This document shows, piece after piece, positions 9,857-24,000 of a DNA stretch of 64,000 nucleotides. The notes below the pieces were generated by a model. The model ran no database searches, had not been told where the DNA came from, and worked only from the letters and a program-made list of their open reading frames with translations. Each line of letters begins with the position of its first letter. The stretch's first letter is position 1. The DNA is from Haplosporangium gracile (lineage: Eukaryota; Mortierellomycota; Mortierellomycetes; Mortierellales; Mortierellaceae). Location of the stretch: the NCBI GenBank assembly GCA_015499985.1, contig JAAAUF010000104.1, forward strand, positions 1 to 64,000, written 5' to 3'. The position numbers and the translations under genes are program-made.

Positions 9857-12800
9857 ACCTAGGGGGAAGGGAGGTTAGTGAAGGAGTGAGAGTGTGAGAG
9901 CATGGAGATAGCGAGAAGGAGGAGGAGGAGTGGGAGGAGTGGGAGTCGAGGTCGAGTTCAGGGGAAATGCCGAGGACGAGGGAGTGAAAGAATAGAATAA
10001 GAATATTAAGAATAAGGAACGAGCGCAGAGAGTAAGAGAAGGACGTCGGTTGGTTGCCGCGTCCACTGGTGTCCCCGTGGCACTTGATCCAGTCGTCGCC
10101 CAGTGGCATCAACTCGAGTTTTTCAAATAGAATTGTTAAGAGGTAGAAGTGAATAAAAATTAGGCTTCGATTGAATAGCAAGCAATTTGGTACCGATCGG
10201 ATGTATGAAATGAGAACTCTGCTTGCTCATTGGGTCGATAAAAAATGGAAGGTCAGGATGTCAAAACAGACAATTTGGCCCTTACGCCCCTCCAGGCTGG
10301 CTCGACCCCCTTCTTCTCTTGTTACTTCTTGTTCTTCTATTTTCTTCTTCCTCTTTGGACTATGGATCTATCTTGGCCCTGCGATCTGTCTGTCTGCGGT
10401 CTATCTGTCTGCAGGGTCGGGGAGGGGAGAAACAACAAATCGAACATAACATCGACGTATCAGACAGGGAGACAGGCAGACAGGCAGAAACACAAGAGAC
10501 AGCTGAAGAGATACACAGAAAGAAGGAAAAAGGGAGGGGGGCGTTAATCTCTTGCCACTGTCCTATTGTCCTATTCCTATTAACCTGCCCTGCTGCAGAA
10601 TGGTACACAATCCAATGTATTCATTTTCATTGCTAGCATATTAAAAATAAGATAAACATAAAAACAATTGAAATCTCACACAGATAAACTACTCCTTTTC
10701 TTTGCGTGTCTCTCGGTCTCGGGATAAATCAAGGTAGAAGCTCGGATAGTTTGATTACTTTTCGCGCTAGTTTTCCTTATACCTGTTCTTCTTTTGTATC
10801 CCGTTAGAGCGTTTATTAAACTCGGCATATAACTCTGGTGGCAAGAAACGCATTCTTCCTTGTTTCGTTTTTTTCTTTGTTCAGCAAAGGTTTCTGGACT
10901 GACAGTGGTAAGCAACTGTTAGAGAGTACAAACACAAATTGGAGCTTGAAGAACAATTAGGAGATAAGCAAAGCAGGTCATAACAAAAAACAAGTCGGTC
11001 GTTGAGCTGGTTTATTTCTACTTTTCAGCGACGAGAAGAATTGAGTGGCGTGAAAAATGAACGAAAAATCAGGATGAGAAGGAGAGAGGAAGAGAAGGAT
11101 AGGGAGTGAATAGATGCGATACGAAAGAGAGTGATGTGAAAAAAAAGAAAAACCACCCCGCTTAGTCCCTTTGCCATCACTACTTCTATCCCAAGGAGTG
11201 AATGAGGAAAGGAGATCGATTCGTTCCTGTTGAAGAGCGAGAAGATGAGAAAGGCCCTTTTTTTGTGTCGCACTCATGTGGCTAGCAACTAAGTCCAGGA
11301 ACAACACAACAAAAACAGCTCACTTCTCTCTATTTTCGTATTACGATGTCCCCTGTCTTTCTTTTTGAAAAAGCTGCTTGTTCATTTGTTATTCCGGCAA
11401 GCTTGTGCCGCGCCGTTAATCAAGCATTTGTTCCTCAATGCGGCCCTTCCTCTCCGTCTCTCCAACTATCAATCCATCATCCCCTTCTTGCTGATAACTA
11501 TGCCTCTCCCTTGGTATGGTTGAGTCATGCGTACGCATTTGCGTGAATGTGCGTGCGTATCACCTCATCCACTTGCAATCCCAATCCACCCGCCCACGCG
11601 CTCGCTTCGATCTTGCCTTGAATGTCTTTTTTTGTCGACTGTTACTTCACATATGGCAACCATCAATGTCCAACAACACAATAAAACAACGCAATGGGCG
11701 CTAGCTTCTTTTTTTCTGTGTCTGTGTCCAGTGTCTTAGCCTCTAAATCCTTGGTAAAACCTCATTTCGTTCTTTGTTTGTTTTGTTTTTGCTTGTGGGT
11801 TGCGTTGTTTGTGTTCGCTCAACTTTCTCGGATATGTTCGTGTTTGGTAGGTTGTTTTTGTTGTTTTTTGTTTTCTTGCGAACATCGTGTTTTTTTTTTA
11901 CCTTTTTTTCTGTACGCCTTTCGCTTGCATTGCTAACAAGCTCTTTCAGTTTTCCTAGACTTCTCTCACCATTCCGCCGTTTTTGCCGTTTTTTTGTTTT
12001 TTTTGTTGACCATGCTGCTTTGCCTCTCGCCTGTTCTGCTCGTTTTTCTAACCTGCAACAAACACGACGACCATCTGTCCAACCATTCTATGTATGCGTG
12101 TGTAAACCGTGGTACAACAAGAGGGCGCCGAGATGAATGGGATGGGAGGATGGACACTTCTCATTATAAAAAAAGGGTTGTTCTGGCCCTCTCCTTGCTC
12201 CAGCTTCGAATTTTTCCTTTGGTTAAATTTTCTAGGTGTGTGCCTGAGTGAGTGAGACGTCTGAAATAATCAAGGACAACCAACCATACAAGAGGACGCT
12301 CTAGGCAAGACAAATGGACGACTACATACTGCGGGTGATACAGGATACAATAACAGATAAAGGCACGATTTGACCCGCTAATCTCTTACCAACGCTCTCT
12401 CTGTGCCTTGTCTTATTGCTCTTTCCCTCTGTCGCCTCTCGCAGTCGTCCGTCCTAAAATCCAAAAGCTCTCCTCTTCCCTCTTCTCTCTCTCGCTCTTT
12501 TTTGTTGAGATATCCCTCTTTCGCGTGACACCGTTGCGCGTTGGTAGCCAATGAGCGTCCGCGGTAGATGGCTGGACTCTTGTGCAACCATACCTCTTTC
12601 CTCTTCTTCTTTTCTCTTTTTCCAACTCGGGCCAAACGGCTAAAACGGCCAAGGGCCAGGGCTTTGATTTCTCTTCTTTTGCTTCGTTTATGGTTTAGCG
12701 TCCTCCTTATATGCGAGGATGGTATCTTTTTCTTTGCTTGAACTGAGCAAAATGGAAAGAAGAGAAAGGACTATTGGACGAAAACTCTCTTTTTGGACAA

Positions 12801-15578
12801 CTTACTCTCACACACGCTTGTCTTTTGTTCACACGTACCCTCTGCAATCCTGCGTTGTGCTGCGATCGAAAAAATTACAAAATAAGGAACTAGACGCATT
12901 CATTTCAAAAACTATCATGCGTTCCTTGAGCGTTCTGGGCTGTACACTGAACGCCCCTTCAACTTGGCTTGCCGACGTTTTTCACACTTTTTTTATTTTT
13001 TTGTGTCCAGCCCACTTATTTTTGCTTTTTGTTACTGTCTGATGGACATGTGGTAAAAATCAACCGCTGCCCTCGGTAACAAAAAAAAACCACTTCAGGT
13101 ACATTTCATACGCAATTTTCAGTCTAGCCCTGCCTCTCGTCCCATGTCTACCCAATACCTCCGGTCTTCTATCCCCCTCACCCCCATGCTTCCACTATTC
13201 TTTTCCCACCTTCCCCAAGTAACCAAAAACAAAACAAAACTTTACATTCTTTCCAAACAAAGGCGCAATGGTGATGTTTGTTTCCACTAAGGTGTGCCTT
13301 TTCATCTTCATCCTTTCATCTATTTACCCACGGACTAGATAAGGAACGAAAACTTTAGGGGATGTCCCTGTGAAAAAATTGAAGCGCCCCAGACAAGGGT
13401 AACGGATGAAATTTTGCATTATGCAAAACGCGTGGGACGTGGTACGGGGTTGACAATGTGGTGGATCCATGTAACATGTAACTATGGAGGATGGCGACAA
13501 TCGGATTCCGAGACGGAGGAGAAGACGACTCAAACTTTACAAGAAGAGATTATCAAAGGTCTACATGATGATGCCATATCTACATACAGCTCACAGCAGA
13601 TGGTAAATTATCCACCACCACTTCTCTCCTTCTTGTTACTGCTCTCTCCATCCTTCGGTCTTTTCCCTTAGAGAATAAAATATTATCATCGTATCCACCC
13701 TTCCTTCACCCTTCTCTCCTTTCCATCATTGCTGAGCCCTCTTTTATAGTCAAAAATGATGGCGACTTTTGACATAGTTGTCCCATATGTAGGGTACAGA
13801 GCCAAGCCAGCTAGAAAAGATAGGGCCCATTGCGAGCTGAGGCTGAAAATTTCGAAAAAGCCGGGGGAAGGATCGGGACCTGGAATCTTTTCGTCGTCCA
13901 TCCCTCTCAAGAATGGCGTCCATTCTCATTGGATAATTGATTGGAAGGGAGGAAGAGGGTGTATTGGAACTCGCTGATAAACGGTACAAGGCACGTAAAA
14001 CGTCAACTTAAAATTACACAGAGACAGACAGGGTTATATAGCTGGCTGCTTACTGGCTGGTGCTTCGTATTTGTGCTCTGGGGTGTTTGGTGGTTGCGAT
14101 CACAGCCTTGTCAAACTCTAATAAAGCTCATCGAGGAGACTTCTTTAAGGACCAGGACTGGGCCTCCAAGATATGGAGCATTTTTCCTCACCACTCGATC
14201 CCACCTCGCCACCATTTTGTGCATACCCACTGGAGTTCTTTTTCTGATCGAATGAAAAAAAATTAGAGGGGGGAAGAGCACACACGAAAAAAAAAGAGGA
14301 AGCATTACTTGGCACCTCGGCGCCAGTATTTTGCGTTTCTTTTGTCCTTTCTTTTTTTTTTTTCCTTGATTCTTCGGCATCACTACTATTGGCCAGCCGC
14401 ACGAACACACCTCAAACGCCCAATTTCTTTCTTTGTATCCTCCTTATGAACTTGTGAACTGAACACAGTGGTAGGGCTCAGTCCGCAAAAGATAGGCGGA
14501 GACAAAAAAAAAGCTGGACGCACAGAACATTGAGAAACCAAGAAACCAGCCAAAAGATACTCTCTTTATTTACACTTTTACAGAAGTGTACTTGCACTCT
14601 CTCTCTCTCTCTTGCTCACGGCCCAGAACCATATCTTCCATCTCGTCTAGCTTTGGACGAATATGGCGGTAAAAAACATGCTGAAGCGTATAAGCATACA
14701 AAAAAAACACGAAAGAAAAACCAAAACGGCCAAAAATCCAAATGTGGGTTACCACTGTCCTTAACGAATGAAAGCCAATGAGCTTTTCACGCTGACTTGA
14801 TCGGTCTCCCTCGTGATCACATATCTGCTGTAGTGTTTACTGACTGCAGCTGGCAGCTGGTTTGTACTTGAGCAAACAAGTATGGAGATGTACGAGAGCC
14901 AAAAGTGAATAGAGGTACTATACGAAAAAGATTGAGGAAGAAGGAGAGCCAACGAAGTTCATTGGTTTCGCAATTGTCTATTTTTCTCGGAGAGTTTCTC
15001 TTGCCCCCCCTTTTTTTGAAGGATGGGTGTTCTAGCTCAAGTTCTGGCTCTTTTTGAGGTTCTAGCTTCTAGATTTTACATGTACGCCCTCCTCTCAAAG
15101 GTACATACACACATAATCCACTTCCCTCCTCCTCCTTCCTTGCATTGCAGAAGGTGGTCGAAGGAGCGAAACTACAAGAGAGAGAGCAAGAAGAGAAGGA
15201 TGTAAACAGAGCAGAAATGAAAAACGGCCAAGGGCGAAAACCCGAAAAACATACAGAGAAAAAAGGGCTAATGACTTATGTGGGACATTCTTTAGCTATG
15301 TTTCCAATTACATGTCTAGACGTTCGATGGAATTTTTTTTTTACTTGTGGGTTTGGGTCGATCTACTAAGAGGTAAAAGGGCTCTTTCGAGTAGAGTAGA
15401 TAGTCGTTCGACCAACATGACCAACAGGACCTCGACACACATCCCTAAATCAGAAACTTGTCGATTTATGTACTTTACTTTTCGTAGCTTTACTTGTTCA
15501 GGTGTGGACAAATAGGAGGTTTTCTGTTTATGAAAATTGTTGTTTGTTGTTTTGCTGTTGTTGTTTTGACAAGTGGTT

Positions 15579-15605
15579 GTTCGTTCGTTCGTTCGTTCGT
15601 TCGTT
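15579..15605. repeat. TTCG tetranucleotide microsatellite
   Basis: About six to seven consecutive copies of TTCG/GTTC. It lies in gene-poor DNA. Confidence 0.9.
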
Positions 15606-16137
15606 ACTCTCTTTTTTTTCAGGTCCACGTCTTAAAATAACGCGCGTGTTTGCTTGAAACAAACAAAATGAGCAAAAAACAGAGACGAGGGGCCAACTAA
15701 CCGTTAGAAAATGGACGATTTCATTTTATTTTTTTCTTCTAGCTCATTTCATAGTTTGCTCAATGTATTTAAAAGTGAATGATTTGTTTTTTTATTTGTT
15801 TGTTTTGTTTGTGTTTTCATTGTCTGCCTTGAATGAAAAATGAGAATAATGCAAAAGTGTGGAGAGAGAAGGAGGACGAGGGAGGGTAAGAGCGAGGGGG
15901 AAAAAGAAGGAAGGAAAGGAGAACGAAGAGCCGTCATGTGTTTATGGTATGCTAAACAAAATGTGTGTGTGTTTGTTGAAGAAAAAAAGTAAAAAAATTA
16001 GGTGTGTGAAGGCGCAGAAATTGTATGAAATGTGTGGTATCGAATGAAAGTAGATGAGATGGAAGAAGAGACAGGAGGTGGCAGAGCGGTAAATGCAAAA
16101 TGAGAGGAATATAATGGGAAGGGGAAGGAAAGAGAAG

Positions 16138-16165
16138 AGTGTGTGTGTGTGTGAGTGTGTGTGTG
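16138..16165. repeat. GT dinucleotide microsatellite, imperfect
   Basis: Alternating GT run interrupted by GA. It lies about 160 bp beyond the stop of the phosphatase gene, so it may fall in that gene's 3' untranslated region. Confidence 0.8.
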
Positions 16166-16322
16166 GGAAGGTTGCCAATTGGGAGTTTGCAGGAAAACAA
16201 ACAAAGAGGATTTGGAAAACTACTGTGGAAGAGAAAAAATGCTAGTCGACGTGTTTGAAGTCGAAACACGTCAATGAAAGAAGAAAAGAGCAAAGAGGAA
16301 ACATACGGCAAGCTCACTCTTT

Positions 16323-17642
16323 TTAAAGACGGGGACAAGGGGAGGAGACGATAAGCCCTGTCTCAATAACATAACCAGTGAGCTCACGACCGTAGACACA
16401 GCCCGTGTCAAGTCCAATCGACCATGGCATCACATTCAGGGACCGCCCTGCATCATGTCCATAGACAACCAAAAAATCGCGCTTGGAAGGCGAGCGTTGA
16501 TTATGCAGCTCGTTAAACTCGCGTGCCCAACCACGGCCCTTGGACTTCTTGCGAGAGGGGGTTCCATCCTTGAGGATGTTGCGGATGTTGACGAGGACCC
16601 AGGGTCGTTGTTTGAGGATGTCTCGTGTCGGGTCAATGCCGGCGTGAACCACATGGACTGGAATGTGGTTGGCAGAGATCTCCCTAGGGATGGTGAGAAT
16701 CAAGGGACATTGGCGGAGATAGTTGTATTGGTCCGTGGTCATAGCGCGCGCAATCTGGTAGTGTTCGGACCTGCGGTTGAGATCCGAGGGTATGCTGATG
16801 CCCCGCTGGAAGAAGAATGCGTCCATGGTCTCTGCGACAGCCTGCGCCTGCGCCTCAGCCCCAATTTCTACAACATCGTCTAGGGAGTCGATAAACGCAG
16901 GCGAGGCTTCATACTCCTCCAGGATGGCAACATCGAGACTGTCGAGGAACCCTCTCCAGCGGATTACGATATCGTCATGGTTGCCACGGACACACTTGGC
17001 CTGGAGCTCAATCAGACGGTCGACAACCTTGAGCGACTGCGGTCCTTTGGCAACAATGTCGCCCGCCAAAATGAGGGTGTCCCTCTGAGGGTTGTGCTCG
17101 ATCTTTTTCAGGAACCGCTCAAACCCCACAAGACTTCCGTGGACATCCCCCACCACAATCGTCCTGTGGTTATTGTTTTTGTTCTTGTTGATGTTGCTGT
17201 TGTCCTGTTGTTGCTCGTCTCCGTGGAGTGCGGCAAAGCGGGAGGGGTTGTTGACGACCGCAGTGTTTATATAGTTGAGTTGGAGCTCCTCTTGGTAAAT
17301 ATACTGGGCAAAGGGGTCTGAGGGCAGCGAGTCTGGAGGGGTCGAGGGCTCTTTAATAGTGGATGAGGGGGACCGGTGGCGACGACCTCCGTTAGAGTCG
17401 TCCAAAGTGCTGAACCAGAGCGAGGTGGCGGTCAGGAGGAGGACGACGATGCCAAGAGTTACACCGACCTGTCGCACGGACATGCAGTCATTCCGGGATG
17501 AGTTGTTAGGTTTCTTTCTCATGTTGGAGTAGTGTGGTTGTTGCGGTTGTTTTGGGACGGCGTAGCGGGATCCTCCTGCTGCGTTGGTGGATGGATCGAG
17601 TAACGGTGTTGTTGATGATGACTTTGACGACGAAGGCTGCAT
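16323..17642 (-). CDS. PPN2: Membrane-anchored calcineurin-like metallophosphatase (Ppn2-like)
   Basis: A single exon of 439 aa. A polar N-terminal tail is followed by one hydrophobic segment at about 59-79 (VGVTLGIVVLLLTATSLWF), a Ser/Pro-rich linker, and a phosphoesterase domain from about 160. The metal-binding motifs are all present: GDVHG (165-169), GDIVAKGP (194-201) and GNHDD (220-224), with later His residues in VVHAG and VYGHD. This layout matches yeast Ppn2, a vacuolar-membrane zinc-dependent endopolyphosphatase made as a type II membrane protein. A general Ser/Thr phosphatase activity is the alternative, since these motifs are shared across the superfamily. The symbol is by family resemblance only. 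The start was taken as the first ATG, which keeps the membrane anchor near the N-terminus. Confidence 0.8.
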   Translation of the reverse strand: MQPSSSKSSSTTPLLDPSTNAAGGSRYAVPKQPQQPHYSNMRKKPNNSSRNDCMSVRQVGVTLGIVVLLLTATSLWFSTLDDSNGGRRHRSPSSTIKEPSTPPDSLPSDPFAQYIYQEELQLNYINTAVVNNPSRFAALHGDEQQQDNSNINKNKNNNHRTIVVGDVHGSLVGFERFLKKIEHNPQRDTLILAGDIVAKGPQSLKVVDRLIELQAKCVRGNHDDIVIRWRGFLDSLDVAILEEYEASPAFIDSLDDVVEIGAEAQAQAVAETMDAFFFQRGISIPSDLNRRSEHYQIARAMTTDQYNYLRQCPLILTIPREISANHIPVHVVHAGIDPTRDILKQRPWVLVNIRNILKDGTPSRKKSKGRGWAREFNELHNQRSPSKRDFLVVYGHDAGRSLNVMPWSIGLDTGCVYGRELTGYVIETGLIVSSPCPRL

Positions 17643-20600
17643 TCCGTTGTCGTGTTGTAGGAAGGGAGATGATGGGGGAGGAATGGGCTGAAGAAAATAA
17701 AGAGAGGTGATCGAGTGAGAGAGAGAGAGTTGAGAGTGTTTGAGGGAAGAGGGGTGGCAATTTTTTCTTGTTTGGCTGGAGAGATGATACTATAGAAATA
17801 AACAAGTGAGCGAGCTCATTTTTCTTGCTCCCTTTTAAACAGGAAGTTAAACAGCCGCTTCTACACTTTTTTGCTCGCCTGAGGAGAGAAACATTGTTTG
17901 TTGTTGGTGTGGTTGTTGGGTCGATGTCCCTTGCCTTTGCCTTTGGCCCTTGTCACCCCACCGGAGATAAAATAGGTCAAACAACATCAAGAAGGAAAAA
18001 GAAAAGGGGCAAAGAGAGAACATCTATCGTCATTGATGCTACTACTACATATTACATTGCCGATGCGATGGTCCAAACACCCTCGCGGTTATCTGTCTTG
18101 CCTGTGTTTTATTTTTGTTACTTTTTTTCATTGATGAAGGGTCGGAGCGATTGATCTTCGCGCGGAGTCCGTGTCTGTCCGGCCATGTCCGTCATGTCTG
18201 TGGGCTGGTCTGGTCTGTGGTGGATGATGGAGTTTGCTTGCTGGGTTGCATTGCAACTATTACAATTTGTCGTTAGTGTGAAAAGAGGAGAGATGAACGA
18301 GTTTACGGAACAAAGTAACAGTCAGGCACATTACATACCTTGCAAGACATATCCATGTCGAGGGCGCAAAAAATATACTGGGTAGTTCGCGGAGGATGGA
18401 AGAGGGAAAGAGATGCGACTATTTGGATGGACGGACCATGGACAAAAAATAGCCCGAAAACGAACCAACAACGGTGGCTACCTCAAGCACATGCAGATGA
18501 TCTCATCAAATAGCAACACGACCAGCTCGAGCTCACTTTTTGTTTAGTCTTAGGAGATCAAGAAGGGCAAGGAAAGAGGAGGGAAAGAGAGAGAGAGTGA
18601 ATGAGAGAGAGAAAGAGAGGGAGAGAGATGATGATGAACAGTAGATGTTGATTGCGCCCATTCTATTTGTCCTATTTGTGTGTGTTTATGTGTTCCTCTT
18701 TTCTTATAACACACAGAAATGAACGACGATACGCATGTAGTTGCAATTACAAACACACCCTGCAAGGTCAACTGTGAAGGCAGAAAGGGAACCATTGAGG
18801 TCGAAAGGGAGATCCCAGGAACGAAAAAAGGAATGACCATGAACCAATCCCCAGATAAGGATGAGTGTCCGTCCGGATAGCTCGTTTTTTATTCGCTCGA
18901 CGCCCATCCAACCAGAATCGCACAACCTTTAACAACAGGTCCATCTATTAGTGGTAATAGATGCCAAGATGCTGCTCGTCGCCCGACTAAAAGGAAAACA
19001 AGATGGACGGATGGACGAATAGTTAAGAAGAGAGACGGATAAATTGAAAAGAGATACTAGGGATTGCAACGAAAACACGACAATGGACCATGAAGGATGA
19101 AGAATGTGATACTATGGAGGTAAGAGAGAACAAAAACTAGGGAATGAAAGCAAAAAGGATAAGAAAAAGGTTGGGACGCGACGGATAAAAAGGATAGAAA
19201 GAGGGATACGAAAAGGGATACGCAGTCTTGGAAGGGGAAAAACAAACCTTAGTAGGAAAGGTATGAGGCAGACAATTTCCAGGCTTTCAGGGGAGTGAGA
19301 AATGAGAAAATGAGAAGCAAGCAGGAACACACACGCATGGGCATAGACTCACACGCTCAAAGGGCCTTACTCCCTGTCCCTCTCTCCCCTTTCTGTGTCG
19401 ATCGCTCTGACGCAGGCAAAGAAAAAATGCACCCGGACCATCCATGGGCAGGCAGACAAGCAAACAGGCAGGCATGGCAACACAAGGAAAAAAAAAGAGC
19501 GAGCGGGGAATGGACAAAGAGGGGGTGCAGGTTTAGGTGGGGTGGCTTGAGTGTCAACAGAAGAGCAAGGACTGAAGTAAGAAGACGGGAAAGGGACTCG
19601 CACGAAAAAACAACGATGGAAAGAGTTGGGGAAGAAGGAAGAAAAGGTGTTGTACCTTTCTTCCTCTTTGGGGATACACCTCCTTGGCGGAATGTGAAAA
19701 TAGTACAGGGAAGAAAAAAAAAAAGAAAAAACAACAAACAGACCCACACTCAAAGAAACACAGGCACAGGGACATAAAAAGAGGAGACATAGGGTGACTG
19801 ATGGAACAAGGAGTGTGTGAGTCTTTTTACAAAGTTATCAGATTGTGACTGATGGTCTCTGATTGGCCACTGTTCTGTCAAAAAAAAAGAGGCGTAAATT
19901 TTTTTATCAGATCCTTTGCTTGTAGCAAAGAAACGGAGCATCCGGGTGGTGAAGGAGAAGGAAGGGGACCCAGGTCGTGTGGGAGAAAAGAGAAGGGGGT
20001 TCCATTGATGTTTGGCTGCGCTATGGGAAATGAAATTAGCTGGAGTGAGAGGAGGGGTATTTATTCGCAATATGAAGAAGAATGAAGGAGGATGTGAACA
20101 AGAAGAAGAATAAGAAGAAAAATGAAGAGGGACGCAAAAGCTGCACATGTCACAAGAAGCGTGGATAGGGATAGGGAGGGTGTGTGATGGAGAAAAGATG
20201 GATGGTGATGTGATGGTAAAACATAAAGAGGTCCTTCCAACGGACGAGAAGGGGTTTGAGAGACATAAAGAGAGAGTGACACACAGAAAGGCTGAAAAGG
20301 GAAAACATAAACATACGCCCACACACACGCATACAAAAGTACAAGATGCACCCAGACCGATCGACTGACCCCCCTTGAAACGCTTGGGTCGTTGGCCCTT
20401 TTTTTTCTTTTGTAATGACAGGTGGCCAATTTGCTTCTTTTTTTTCATACTAGTACTTCCTTGACACGCAACTCCTTCTTTCTTCACTTCTTTCCTTTTC
20501 TTTCCTTCTTTCCCTCTCCCACCCTTCCTTCCACTCTTCCTTCTCTTCCGTCCCCTCACTCTCGCCTTCCATCCCTGCGTGTACACCTTACTGAGCACTT

Positions 20601-21008
20601 CCTTCTTTCTTTCTTCTCACCGCATCGCCATTCATTCTCTCTTCATTACTTGGGAAGGCCGTTGGGAGGCGATGACAATTCACTTCATTCTCACCAACAC
20701 ACTTTTCTCACTTTTCTCTTCATACGTACCGCTCGACATACCCTCAAGCTACTCTTCTATAGTAGTTAGCTTTTGTCTGAGCTAAGCATCCTTCTTGGGC
20801 AACTTGTATGTATCTTATTCACTCTTTTTGCACAACCTGGTATCTAGTGTCGATCACTCGATAACACCTCACAACACATCATAAAAACTAACACTTCACA
20901 CCTCTTTCATGGTTTACTGTAATAGCCGATAATCCTTCTCCTACTCATACCCATATTACCTTTACCCCTCACCTCTCCTATCCCTCACTCCCCTTTCACT
21001 CACTAGCC
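17643..21008. other. Intergenic region between divergent genes
   Basis: 3.4 kb with no supported gene. It contains GA/CT microsatellites (for example near 18560-18630), runs of A or T, and a strongly pyrimidine-rich stretch just before the copper ATPase start. A long minus-strand open frame here (near 19750-20598) reads only low-complexity sequence and is not credible. Confidence 0.5.
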
Positions 21009-24000
21009 ATGGTTGCAGAAGACCGCCAACGTCTCCTCGCAGACGACCCTTCCTCCTTCCCTGAAGAAGACGACTCTTCCCCCTATACCACGACCACCTC
21101 CACCACTCTTTCCTCCTCACAAACAATCACCCTCCCAGTGGTCGGGATGACATGCATGTCCTGCGTCAACGCCATCACCTCTGTCGTCTCGGGCATGCCA
21201 GGGATCGACAACATCCTTGTGTCCCTTAAGCAGCACCAGGCCACTGTTGACTTTAATGCCTCTCTTATTTCCGTGGCCCAGGTCGTGGAGGCTATTGAAG
21301 ATTGTGGGTTTGATGTCCCCTTCGATCTCAGCTCACTCCCTTCTTCTTCTTCTGTTGCATGCGAGAAGAAGAGCGGAGATGTAAACAACAAGTTGCCGCA
21401 CTCTTCCCTCGCTTCAAAGTCAGTCACACCCGCACCTCCACCTTCCTCAACGTTTACTACCATCGAGATACCTTCTTTGTCACAGAAGGTACGGACGGCA
21501 CAACTCTCGGTTCAGGGCATGACCTGCGCGTCCTGTGTAGCCTCCATTGAGCGATCCCTCAAGGGCACCCCCGGGCTTGTATCCGTCAAGGTTGCACTTT
21601 TGGCCGAGCGTGCCACGATTGAGTATATCGAGGACCAGACTACCCCCCAGGCCGTTGCAGACCTGATTGAGGAGATTGGATTCGAGTCTGCACCGATTCA
21701 GTCCAACCATACCCGTCGTACTCGTCGTCGTGGCAATAAGCGTAACAACACCAGCAGTGGTGGACATTGTGGAGGAAGAGTCGTTCCTCAGGAGAGTGAC
21801 GACGATGAGGAGGAGGATGAGATGGTGAGCACGGTGGACTTGCAGATCTTTGGGATGACCTGCGCCAGCTGCGTCAACGCCATCGAGACCGAACTCCGTA
21901 AACAACCCGGCATCCTCTCCGTCGCCGTCAGCTTAACTCTCCAAGCCGCGAAAATCGAATACGATGACCAACTCCTGGGGGTCCGCGATATTGTCGAACG
22001 GATTGAGGATCTGGGATTCGATGCACTTCTGGCGGAGAGGTCTCAGAACGCGCAGATTGAGTCTTTAGGGAGGACCAAGGAGATTACAGAATGGCGGAGG
22101 GCGCTGAGGATTAGTTTTGCGTTTGCGTTTCCGGTGTTCTTGTTGTCGATGATTTTCCCGATGTTTGAGTGGGGGAGGGAGTTTTATGGTATCCCGGTGG
22201 GATTGGGAATTGTGTTGGGCGATTTGGTGGCGCTGGTGTTGACAATTCCCGTGCAGTTTGGGGTTGGGAGGAGGTTTATTGTGAGTGCTTACAAGTCGCT
22301 GAAGCATGGTGTTGCGACTATGGATGTGCTCGTTTCCTTAGGCACTTTGTCGGCGTTTACATTCTCGGCCTTCTCGATGTTGTATACTGTCTGCTCCCCG
22401 GATCATCCCAAGGCGACGGTTTTCTTTGACACGTCGAGCATGTTGATTACCTTTGTCACCTTTGGACGGTACCTCGAGAACATGGCCAAGGGCAAGACCT
22501 CCGTCGCTCTTTCCAAACTCATGCGTCTTACCCCTCCGACCTGTACCATCTACGTCCTCGACCCGGCTACAGGAGAACGTCTCTCTGAGAAACAAATCGC
22601 GTCCGAGTTGATCCAGAAGGGAGATCTCATCAAGGTTGTCCCCGGTGACAAGATCCCCACCGATGGAGTCGTCGTCTCGGGCCAATCTACTGTTGACGAG
22701 AGTATGGTCACTGGAGAAGCCATCCCCATCAACAAGACCGTCGGCTCTTTGGTTATTGGTGGAACTGTCAATGGCCTCGGTACTTTCGATATGGAAGCCG
22801 TCAGTGTTGGGTCCGAAACTGCCTTGGCCCAGATTGTCCAGCTCGTTGAGGACGCTCAGACTTCCAAGGCACCCATCCAAGCCTACGCTGACATGATTGC
22901 AGGCTACTTCGTCCCCTCTGTCATCTTTGCAGCCATCTTGACATTCGTCGTCTGGATGATCCTCTCACACACCTTGTTGGCGGACAAGTTGCCAGGAATG
23001 TTTATCAAGGAACCCTCGAAACTGGTTGCCTGTCTCAAGTTGTGTATCTCGGTCATTGTTGTCGCCTGCCCTTGTGCCCTTGGACTCGCCACTCCTACTG
23101 CTGTCATGGTCGGTACCGGCGTCGGCGCTCAGCATGGGATCTTGATCAAGAGCGGGACTGCGTTGGAGGAAGCTCAGAAGATTACAAAGATCTTGTTTGA
23201 TAAGACGGGTACCCTCACCGTTGGAAAACTCACCGTCGCCAGCTGGAGCCTTCAAACCCCAACGCCTACTTTTGTTCCAACCACCAACAACACCACTGGT
23301 GACTCCTCCTCGTCCTCAAACGCAGCATCATTGGAATCCTTAACCGACGAAGACCTCTTCACCATCGTCGGAGCCGCCGAATCCTCATCCGAGCACCCTC
23401 TCGGTCGCGCCATCGCCTCCTACGCCAAACAACAACTCTCCACCATTTCGTCCACCAACTTCGCCGCCACTGTGGCCGACTTCTCAGCTAGCACCGGCCA
23501 AGGCATCGAATGCGCTGTCACCCTCCCCTCCTCCCTCTACACCCCCTACCGCGTTATAATCGGCAACAAATCCTGGCTAACCGACCGCCAAATCTCCCTC
23601 CCAACCACCACCCTCACAGCCGACCAACACTCCCAAGAACGCCTAGGCCGCACCACAATCCTAGTCGCCATCAACTCTACATTCATCGGCTGGATCTCCC
23701 TCTCAGATACCATCAAGCCCGAATCTGCCCGCACCGTAGCACGTCTGCAGCAAATGGGCATTCAAGTCGCGATGGTGACGGGCGACCAACCCCTCGTCGC
23801 CCAAGTGATCGCTTCAGAGTGCGGAATCTCCCCTCAAAACGTCCACGCCGGCGTCTCCCCCGCCGGAAAAACCGCCCTCGTTCAATATCTCCAAGATGAA
23901 GAGGGTCACATCGTCGCCATGATCGGCGACGGCATCAATGACTCCCCTGCCCTCGCCCAATCCGACCTCGGCATCGCCCTAGTCTCGGGAACCGATATCG

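Larger units (their letters stand above)
9857..16322. other. Gene-poor intergenic region (about 6.5 kb)
   Basis: No supported protein gene. Open frames are short, rich in Phe/Leu/Ser or Arg/Glu from pyrimidine or purine tracts, and lack domains. I looked for tRNA B-box sequences and conserved rRNA or snRNA motifs and saw none that fold. Microsatellites occur: TTCG repeats near 15579-15605 and GT repeats near 16138-16165. The region may hold long untranslated regions or non-coding transcripts. Confidence 0.5.

Noticed and set aside
19750..20598. 282-codon minus-strand open frame
   Set aside because: Purine/pyrimidine-tract translation (Lys/Arg then Ser/Phe/Cys runs), no domain and no codon bias; chance frame.
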